Assembly (NCBI GenBank): GCA_900757485.1
Contig: CAAEOA010000276.1
Span: forward strand, 1 to 11,635
Reading direction: 5' to 3'
Length of the DNA stretch: 11,635 bases
Source: Oscillospiraceae bacterium
Lineage (GTDB): Bacteria > Bacillota > Clostridia > Oscillospirales > Ruminococcaceae
Shown here: positions 7,182 through 11,635 of the stretch, piece after piece
How the letters are laid out: every line of letters starts with the position of its first letter
How positions within the stretch are numbered: the stretch's first letter is position 1
Position numbers and translations under genes: made by a program
The notes under the pieces: generated by a model
The model's database searches: none
Told to the model about the DNA's origin: nothing
The model's input: only the letters and a program-made list of their open reading frames with translations

Positions 7182-7418
7182 ATGGCTGTTAAAATTAGAT
7201 TACGCCGTATGGGTGCTAAAAAAGCTCCTTTTTACCGTATTGTTGTTGCAGATTCCAGATATCCGAGAGATGGTCGGTTTATTGAAGAGTTAGGATATTA
7301 TGATCCGACGAAAGAGCCTTCCGTTGTGAAAATCGATATGGAAAAAGCACAAAAATGGATTGCAAATGGTGCACAACCGACCGATACCGTTAAGAAATTG
7401 TTGAAAAACAATGACTAA
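7182..7418 (+). CDS. rpsP: 30S ribosomal protein S16
   Basis: A 78-residue S16 of typical bacterial size, starting MAVKIRLRRMGAKKAPFYRIVVADSR and containing the conserved DGRFIEELGYYDP segment. S16 is a primary assembly protein of the 30S subunit that binds 16S rRNA. The ATG at 7182 follows the strong AGGAGGTGA (7166-7174) by 7 nt. An upstream in-frame start (7143) would place this site inside the coding region, so I reject it. Its place between ffh and khpA is the usual Firmicutes order. Confidence 0.98.
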   Translation: MAVKIRLRRMGAKKAPFYRIVVADSRYPRDGRFIEELGYYDPTKEPSVVKIDMEKAQKWIANGAQPTDTVKKLLKNND

Positions 7419-7464
7419 GACGTTCGGATTTGTCCGCAAACTTTAGAATGATGGAGATTTCGTC

Positions 7465-7698
7465 ATGAAAGATTTGTTAGTTACCATAGCCAGAGGCCTG
7501 GTTGACGATAAGGACGCTGTTACCGTGGCCGTAGACGAGCCAAATGCAGAAGGGGTTATTGTATACCATCTGCATGTTGCGCCGGACGATATGGGCAGAG
7601 TCATCGGCAAACAGGGCAGAATTGCGAAGGCAATTCGTGTTGTGATGCGTGCCGGTGCAAACCGCACGAATGAGAAAATTGCGGTTGAAATCGACTGA
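7465..7698 (+). CDS. khpA: KhpA (YlqC) KH-domain RNA-binding protein
   Basis: A 77-residue single KH domain protein of the KhpA/YlqC family. The GxxG loop is seen in VIGKQGRIAKAIRVVMR, preceded by DEPNAEGVIVYHLHVAPDDMGR. KhpA pairs with KhpB (Jag/EloR) as an RNA chaperone and, in streptococci and other Firmicutes, affects cell elongation and division. GGAG at 7453-7456 precedes the ATG by 8 nt. The gene lies 46 nt after rpsP and before rimM, which is its standard position. Confidence 0.95.
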   Translation: MKDLLVTIARGLVDDKDAVTVAVDEPNAEGVIVYHLHVAPDDMGRVIGKQGRIAKAIRVVMRAGANRTNEKIAVEID

Positions 7699-7716
7699 TT
7701 TACACAATGTCAGGTA

Positions 7717-7746
7717 AATGCCTTTCGGCTTGCGCCGAAGGGCATT
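7717..7746 (+). promoter_or_regulatory. Strong hairpin between khpA and rimM
   Basis: The arms 7717-7729 and 7734-7746 form a 13-bp stem with one G-U wobble around the loop TTGC. There is no T tract after it, so it does not look like a complete intrinsic terminator. It sits in the unusually wide 110-nt gap between khpA and rimM. It could act as an mRNA stabiliser, a processing site or a partial attenuator within the operon; none of these is proven by sequence. Confidence 0.6.
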
Positions 7747-7808
7747 GCTGTTATTGCGTCATTTCTATTGCGGGGCTTTGCAAAAAATCAATCCGGATCG
7801 GGAAAGGA

Positions 7809-8342
7809 ATGGACAGTCAGGTGAAGAAACAATTTTTGGAAATCGGAAAAATCGTTGCCACTCATGGAATCCATGGAGAAGTACGCTGTCAGGCATGGTG
7901 CGATGACGCTGAAATACTGGCGGGCGCGGATATTCTTTACTATGACAGTAAGGGGAAAAATCCACTCACTGTTTTAGGTGGCAGGGTACACAAAAATGTG
8001 GTGATTTTGCAGATAGATGGAGTTACGACCGTAGAAGCAGCGCAGCAACTGCGGAATAAGATTTTGTTTATTAATCGTAATGATTTGGAATTAGGCGAGC
8101 ATGATTATTTTATACAGGATTTAATCGGATTGACGGTAATGGATGCGGATTGTGCGGAAAAAGTTTACGGAAAACTGACCGATGTCATGCAGACCGGAGC
8201 AAATGATGTATACGAAATCACCGGAGCGGACGGAACAAAAAAACTGATACCCGCCATCAGTGAGGTTGTTCTCCAAACCGATGTGGATCATGAGATAATG
8301 ATGATTCGCCCGCTGAAAGGATTATTTGATGATGAGGATTGA
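7809..8342 (+). CDS. rimM: Ribosome maturation factor RimM
   Basis: A 177-residue RimM of normal length. The N-terminal RimM domain runs from about 9 to 92 (FLEIGKIVATHGIHGEVRCQAW, then IDGVTTVEAAQQLRN). The C-terminal PRC-barrel runs from about 97 to 177 (DYFIQDLIGLTVMD, GANDVYEITGADGTKKLIPAI, and the ending RPLKGLFDDED). RimM helps assemble the 30S head around S19 and processes 16S rRNA precursors. Start choice is uneasy. The ATG at 7809 directly abuts GGAAAGGA, and the GTG at 7821 (MKKQFLEIGKI) lies 12 nt after it. An ORF extension to 7707 would add a Cys-rich segment running through the hairpin with no ribosome binding site, so I reject it. The 3' end overlaps trmD. Confidence 0.95.
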   Translation: MDSQVKKQFLEIGKIVATHGIHGEVRCQAWCDDAEILAGADILYYDSKGKNPLTVLGGRVHKNVVILQIDGVTTVEAAQQLRNKILFINRNDLELGEHDYFIQDLIGLTVMDADCAEKVYGKLTDVMQTGANDVYEITGADGTKKLIPAISEVVLQTDVDHEIMMIRPLKGLFDDED

Positions 8343-9090
8343 TATTGCCACTTTGTTTCCGGATATGTGCGAAACGGTGCTTAACGAGAGCATTATCGGG
8401 CGTGCCCGTAAAAATGAATTGGTAACACTTTACTGTCATAATATTCGGGATTATACGCAAGATAAACATAACCGGGTAGATGATACGCCGTATGGCGGCG
8501 GAATGGGAATGGTCATGCAGGCGGATCCGATTTTTCGCTGCTACGAGGCGGTTAAGGAACGGTCAAATTCTAAGCCGTATGTTATTTACCTTTCTCCGCA
8601 GGGTACGCCGCTCAAACAGAAAAAATGCCTTTCATTAGCGCAGCATCAACATCTGCTTTTGCTTTGCGGACACTATGAGGGGGTTGACGAGCGGGTTTTG
8701 GAAGAAATTGTGGATGAGGAAATTTCGATTGGCGATTATGTCCTGACCGGCGGTGAGCTTGCGGCGTTAGTGTTGGTGGACAGTGTGGTGCGGCTCTGTG
8801 AAGGAGTGCTTGCTTCGTCGGAATGTTTTGAAGAAGAAAGCCATTATAACGGTTTGCTGGAATATCCGCAATATACCCGTCCTGAGGTTTGGCATGAAAA
8901 ACGGGTGCCGGAAATATTATTGTCCGGACATCATGCTAATATTAACCGTTGGCGGAGAGAAAAAGAACTGGAGCGAACATTGTGCAAGCGTCCGGATATG
9001 CTTGCTCAGTGTGAATTATCTGAAGCGGATAGAAAATACTTGGATACTTTTCAAAAGCAAATTCCGTCGGATGATCAGACAGAAGAGTAG
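8332..9090 (+). CDS. trmD: tRNA (guanine-N1)-methyltransferase TrmD
   Basis: A 252-residue SPOUT-fold methyltransferase. The N-terminus is MRIDIATLFPDM. The knot region contains RVDDTPYGGGMGMVM (YGGGMGM at 54-60), YLSPQGTPL, CGHYEGVDER (112-121) and IGDYVLTGGE (133-142). The C-terminal domain has EYPQYTRP (177-184) and HANINRWRRE (201-210). TrmD makes m1G37 in tRNAs, which prevents +1 frameshifting. The start overlaps the end of rimM by 11 nt, indicating translational coupling. AAAGGA at 8316-8321 serves it. The ATG at 8329, one codon earlier, is equally possible; I chose 8332 to match the family N-terminus. No rplS follows, unlike the common rimM-trmD-rplS order. Confidence 0.97.
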   Translation: MRIDIATLFPDMCETVLNESIIGRARKNELVTLYCHNIRDYTQDKHNRVDDTPYGGGMGMVMQADPIFRCYEAVKERSNSKPYVIYLSPQGTPLKQKKCLSLAQHQHLLLLCGHYEGVDERVLEEIVDEEISIGDYVLTGGELAALVLVDSVVRLCEGVLASSECFEEESHYNGLLEYPQYTRPEVWHEKRVPEILLSGHHANINRWRREKELERTLCKRPDMLAQCELSEADRKYLDTFQKQIPSDDQTEE

Positions 9091-9232
9091 AACGACTGCT
9101 TATTCCGTGTAGTATTACAACAATGTTGAAAACTTTTTATATAACATGTACAACTTGAGGCTTTCTTTTTCATCTTGAATTGGAATAACTAAGAAAAATC
9201 CTAATTTGTTTAAATTTATATACAATATGTCA

Positions 9233-9260
9233 TTGACGAAGTTTTTTTCTATGATATAAT
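9233..9260 (+). promoter_or_regulatory. Extended -10 promoter for the HPr gene
   Basis: TTGACG at 9233-9238 and TATAAT at 9255-9260 are 16 nt apart, with TGA directly before the -10 (9252-9254), giving an extended -10. The start should be near 9267, which leaves a leader of about 58 nt. The rest of the 234-nt gap after trmD (9091-9324) is AT-rich. I see no clear intrinsic terminator for the upstream operon in it. Confidence 0.85.
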
Positions 9261-9324
9261 ATTAATAGTATCATTGTTTGGGAAAGATCCTTGGGGTATT
9301 ATGAAAGGTATAGGAGAGTAGATT

Positions 9325-9588
9325 ATGTACGTGAATGAAGTGACTGTTCAGAATCAAGTTGGTTTACACGCGCGTCCGGCTACGTTTTTTATTCAAAAGG
9401 CAAATGAATTCAAATCATCCATTTGGGTTGAAAAGGAAGAACGTCGGGTAAATGCGAAAAGTTTGCTGGGTGTATTATCACTGGGTATTGTCGGCGGTAC
9501 GACGATTCGGATTATTGCAGACGGTACGGATGAGCAGGAAGCTGTTGCGGGATTGGTGAAATTGGTGGAATCCGGTTTCGCCGAATAA
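9325..9588 (+). CDS. HPr-type phosphocarrier protein
   Basis: An 87-residue HPr domain protein. The active-site motif GLHARPA places His15 at the position phosphorylated by PEP and Enzyme I. The regulatory motif NAKSLLGVLSLG places Ser46 where HPr kinase/phosphorylase acts. Having both separates it from Crh, which lacks the catalytic His. In Firmicutes HPr passes phosphate to sugar transporters, and HPr-Ser46-P acts with CcpA in carbon catabolite repression. AGGAGAG (9312-9318) lies 6 nt before the ATG. In many Clostridia a chromosomal HPr gene sits near uvrC/whiA rather than beside ptsI, as here, so this copy may be mainly regulatory. I leave the symbol open because ptsI is not visible. Confidence 0.93.
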   Translation: MYVNEVTVQNQVGLHARPATFFIQKANEFKSSIWVEKEERRVNAKSLLGVLSLGIVGGTTIRIIADGTDEQEAVAGLVKLVESGFAE

Positions 9589-9589
9589 T

Positions 9590-9607
9590 ACATATTTTCG
9601 AATATGT
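9590..9607 (+). repeat. Short UUCG-loop hairpin after the HPr gene
   Basis: The arms 9590-9596 and 9601-9607 make a 7-bp AT-rich stem closed by a TTCG loop, starting 2 nt after the HPr stop codon. UUCG-type loops are stable in RNA, so it may shield the 3' end of the HPr message. Confidence 0.5.
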
Positions 9608-9609
9608 GA

Positions 9610-9641
9610 TACCCCTGTCTAAAACGGACGGGGGTAATTTT
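9610..9641 (+). terminator. Likely leaky terminator between HPr and uvrC
   Basis: The arms 9610-9619 and 9627-9636 form a 10-bp GC-rich stem with one G-T wobble, around a 7-nt loop containing AAAA. It is followed only by a short ATTTT tract. It should reduce, not abolish, read-through from the strong HPr promoter into uvrC, for which I find no convincing separate promoter. Confidence 0.7.
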
Positions 9642-9669
9642 ATGCCGCGGATGCGGGAAGGAGGCGCTT

Positions 9670-11499
9670 ATGAACCATCGTATTGATTATTTAAAAGAAA
9701 AGGTCAGCACTTTGACGATGATGCCGGGAGTTTATCTGATGAAAGACAATACCGGTAAGATTATTTATGTAGGAAAGGCAAAAGCGCTGAAGAACCGCGT
9801 ATCCAGCTATTTTCGGGAGAATGCAGGGCATAACGAAAAAGTGCGGCAGATGGTGTTGCATGTTCATGATTTTGATTATATCGTTACTGACAGTGAGTTT
9901 GAAGCGCTGGTGTTGGAATGCAGTCTGATTAAGCAATACAATCCAAAGTATAATATTTTGTTAAAAGACGGAAAAGGTTATCATTATATTAAAGTGTCCG
10001 AAGAACCGTTTCCCCGTATCACTGCAGAAAAGATGAAGTCGGAGGACGGACATTTGCTCGGACCGTATACCAGCTCTTTTGTAGTGCGGCAGGCAGTGGA
10101 TGAGGCAAACAAGATTTTTCAGTTGCCAACTTGCCATCGGAAATTTCCGCAGGAATTTAAAAAAGCTCGTCCCTGCCTGAACTATCATATTAAACAGTGT
10201 ATGGGCGTTTGCCGGGGACGGATTACACAAGACGAGTATCATCGTATCATAGAGCAGGCGCTGGACTTCATTAAAAAAGGAAATCAAGATACCATCTCTG
10301 CTTTGAAGCTGCAAATGGAGACGGCGGCAGAAGATTTGAATTTTGAATTAGCCGCACAGCTGCGAGATCGGATTACGGCGATTGAGCGGATATCTGCGAC
10401 GCAAAAAGTGATTTTATCAGAAGAAAAGGAACAGGATGTTATCGCTTTTACTCAGAATTATCATGTGGGATGTGTATCTGTTTTGAAGTTTCGCGGCGGC
10501 AGATTGGTGGACAAGGATGACATCATGTTGGGGGATATTTTACAGCTTGATGAAACCAAACGCGAGTTTTTAACACAGTATTATTCTGCCGGGGATCCTC
10601 CGCCGAAACTGATTGTGATAGATGAACCGTTTGAGGATATGGAGCTGGTAGAACAGTACTTCACCGGGCTTGCCGGCAAAAAGGTGCGGCTTTTTGCTCC
10701 TCAAAAAGGAGAACAGCGAAAGCTGGTTTTAATGGCACTGTCCAACGCCAACGAAAAGCTGCTGCAGCGGACTTCAAGAACCGGAAAAGAAGTGGTTGCT
10801 TTGGATGAGCTTGGCAATATGCTGGGGATGGTTTCTCCCCCGGATTATATTGAAGCATATGATATCTCCAATCTTGGGGATTCTGCCAGAGTGGCAGGAA
10901 TGGTTACTTTTGTCAAAGGCAAACCATATAAGGCAGGGTATAAACGATTTTCTATTAAGGGATTTGAAGGACAGGATGATTATGCTTCCATGCAGGAGGT
11001 AATCCGCCGCCGCTTGAATCGCTATTTCGAGGAAAAAGACCAGGGGGATGGGTTCGGCAGATTGCCGGATCTGATTTTGCTGGACGGAGGAAAAGGCCAT
11101 GTCGCCGCTGTTTTACCGGTTATTGCGGAGTTTGGACTTTCGATTCCGGTGTTCGGAATGGTGAAAGACTCCAGACATCGGACACGCGCTATTGCCAAGG
11201 ATGGCGGAGAAATTTCTTTTTCGTCAAAGCAAGCTGCTTTTCATTTTGTTACGAATATACAGGATGAAGTGCATCGCTTTGCAATCAGTTATCAGCAAAA
11301 AGTGCACAGCAAAGAGAGTTTTGCATTAAAGCTGAGAGAATGCGAAGGGATCGGAGAGAAAAAAGCGGCGGATTTGTTGAAGAAATTTCGCTCTAAATCA
11401 GAGTTAAAGTCGGCGTCATTGGAGCAATTGCAGGCAACGGCAAAATTGTCGCCTGACAAGGCAGCAGTATTGAAAAAGTTTATTGAGGAGAAAATATAA
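9670..11499 (+). CDS. uvrC: UvrABC excinuclease subunit C
   Basis: A 609-residue, full-length UvrC. The N-terminal GIY-YIG nuclease has PGVYLMKD (19-26), IYVGKA (32-37), Arg43 and the SEFEALVLECSLIKQYNPKYN region; it makes the 3' incision. The four conserved cysteines are 155, 169, 177 and 181 (RPCLNYHIKQC, then C181). These fit the Cys cluster reported to hold an iron-sulfur centre in UvrC. A UVR motif at about 205-240 (METAAEDLNFELAAQLRDR) contacts UvrB. The C-terminal RNase H-like nuclease shows Asp398 in AYDISN, Asp472 in LILLDGGKGH and His535 in DEVHRFAISY; it makes the 5' incision. Residues 555-609 are the helix-hairpin-helix DNA-binding domain (CEGIGEKKAADLLKKF). The ATG follows AAGGAGG (9658-9664) by 5 nt. 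UvrC acts with UvrA and UvrB in nucleotide excision repair. Confidence 0.98.
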   Translation: MNHRIDYLKEKVSTLTMMPGVYLMKDNTGKIIYVGKAKALKNRVSSYFRENAGHNEKVRQMVLHVHDFDYIVTDSEFEALVLECSLIKQYNPKYNILLKDGKGYHYIKVSEEPFPRITAEKMKSEDGHLLGPYTSSFVVRQAVDEANKIFQLPTCHRKFPQEFKKARPCLNYHIKQCMGVCRGRITQDEYHRIIEQALDFIKKGNQDTISALKLQMETAAEDLNFELAAQLRDRITAIERISATQKVILSEEKEQDVIAFTQNYHVGCVSVLKFRGGRLVDKDDIMLGDILQLDETKREFLTQYYSAGDPPPKLIVIDEPFEDMELVEQYFTGLAGKKVRLFAPQKGEQRKLVLMALSNANEKLLQRTSRTGKEVVALDELGNMLGMVSPPDYIEAYDISNLGDSARVAGMVTFVKGKPYKAGYKRFSIKGFEGQDDYASMQEVIRRRLNRYFEEKDQGDGFGRLPDLILLDGGKGHVAAVLPVIAEFGLSIPVFGMVKDSRHRTRAIAKDGGEISFSSKQAAFHFVTNIQDEVHRFAISYQQKVHSKESFALKLRECEGIGEKKAADLLKKFRSKSELKSASLEQLQATAKLSPDKAAVLKKFIEEKI

Positions 11500-11538
11500 A
11501 AGGGAGTGTTCTTTCGTTTCGAAAGAACACTCTCCCTT
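11500..11538. terminator. Inverted repeat after uvrC, terminator-like mainly for the minus strand
   Basis: Arms 11506-11515 and 11521-11530 pair perfectly. Outer arms 11500-11505 and 11533-11538 extend the stem, with a 2-nt bulge (11531-11532). On the plus strand no T tract follows; the sequence goes straight into another inverted repeat. On the minus strand the stem ends in a T-rich run (TTTTATATTTTC). It may therefore end a leftward transcript coming from beyond the window, and only weakly end uvrC. Confidence 0.6.
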
Positions 11539-11635
11539 GAGCGTGTCGATAAAGTCGACAACGCTCTCGAAGGACAAACGCAATCGCTGCGATAAAATCT
11601 TGCTCTGCGTTTTTCCCCCGATTCCCCCTTTTCGA
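11539..11635. repeat. Chain of inverted repeats, possible dispersed intergenic element
   Basis: After the uvrC hairpin come more nested arms. Positions 11539-11549 pair with 11555-11566 (one bulged A at 11560, loop 11550-11554). Positions 11576-11582 pair with 11606-11612, enclosing a small hairpin (11583-11586 with 11590-11593). The tail has two C5 runs in similar surroundings (11611-11630). The sequence is GC-richer than other gaps here, contains many TCGA words and has no coding frame of note. This resembles a REP- or MITE-like intergenic element, but with one copy in view that is an inference. It is truncated by the window edge. Confidence 0.5.

Noticed and set aside
7707..7808. N-terminal extension of RimM from 7707
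   Set aside because: The added segment is Cys-rich, runs through the 7717-7746 hairpin and has no ribosome binding site. RimM families begin close to MDSQVKKQFLEIGKI.
9325..9588. Crh-type HPr paralogue lacking the catalytic His
   Set aside because: His15 is present in GLHARPA, so the protein has both the PTS and the regulatory phosphorylation sites.
1..11635. CRISPR arrays, tRNA or rRNA genes, insertion sequences
   Set aside because: I looked through the gaps for regularly spaced direct repeats, tRNA-like cloverleaf arms with TTCGA loops, and transposase frames, and found none. The only repeat-like block is the inverted-repeat chain after uvrC.

Overview
This window looks like chromosomal DNA from a low-to-moderate-GC, Gram-positive anaerobe. 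The class is probably Clostridia, and the Oscillospiraceae/Ruminococcaceae side of it is a guess. The main grounds are the ylxM-ffh-rpsP-khpA-rimM-trmD gene order typical of Firmicutes, strong AGGAGG-type ribosome binding sites, sigma-A-like promoters with TATAAT boxes and frequent extended -10 TG motifs, an HPr with both His15 and Ser46 next to uvrC, and a cell-wall lysozyme lipoprotein. Nearly all genes are conserved housekeeping genes. I see no phage genes, transposase, CRISPR array, tRNA or rRNA.

Layout from left to right. Positions 1-156 are the 3' end of ftsZ, closed by a very strong intrinsic terminator (190-239). An AT-rich gap of about 400 nt holds an extended -10 promoter and a roughly 290-nt leader for an EF-G paralogue of the EF-G2 type (637-2703). 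That gene converges on a leftward pair, and a bidirectional terminator (2728-2770) lies between them. The leftward pair is prmA (5145-4228) followed 25 nt later by a GH25 lysozyme lipoprotein (4202-2775). A divergent promoter region (about 5206-5309) drives this pair to the left and the signal-recognition/ribosome operon to the right: ylxM, ffh, rpsP, khpA, rimM, trmD (5366-9090). The usual last member of that operon, rplS, does not follow trmD. Instead an HPr-type PTS phosphocarrier (9325-9588) has its own strong promoter. After a pair of hairpins comes uvrC (9670-11499). The last 136 nt are a string of nested inverted repeats that look like a dispersed intergenic element cut off by the window edge.

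Functionally the window is dominated by protein synthesis and export: translocation (EF-G2), L11 methylation (PrmA), SRP targeting (YlxM/Ffh), the 30S subunit (S16, RimM), tRNA m1G37 methylation (TrmD) and an RNA chaperone (KhpA). Cell division (FtsZ), wall turnover (GH25), carbon regulation (HPr) and excision repair (UvrC) make up the rest. I did not find a convincing new multi-gene system. The items most worth following are the non-canonical G motifs of the EF-G paralogue, the terminal repeat structure, a strong hairpin between khpA and rimM, and the operon layout differences.
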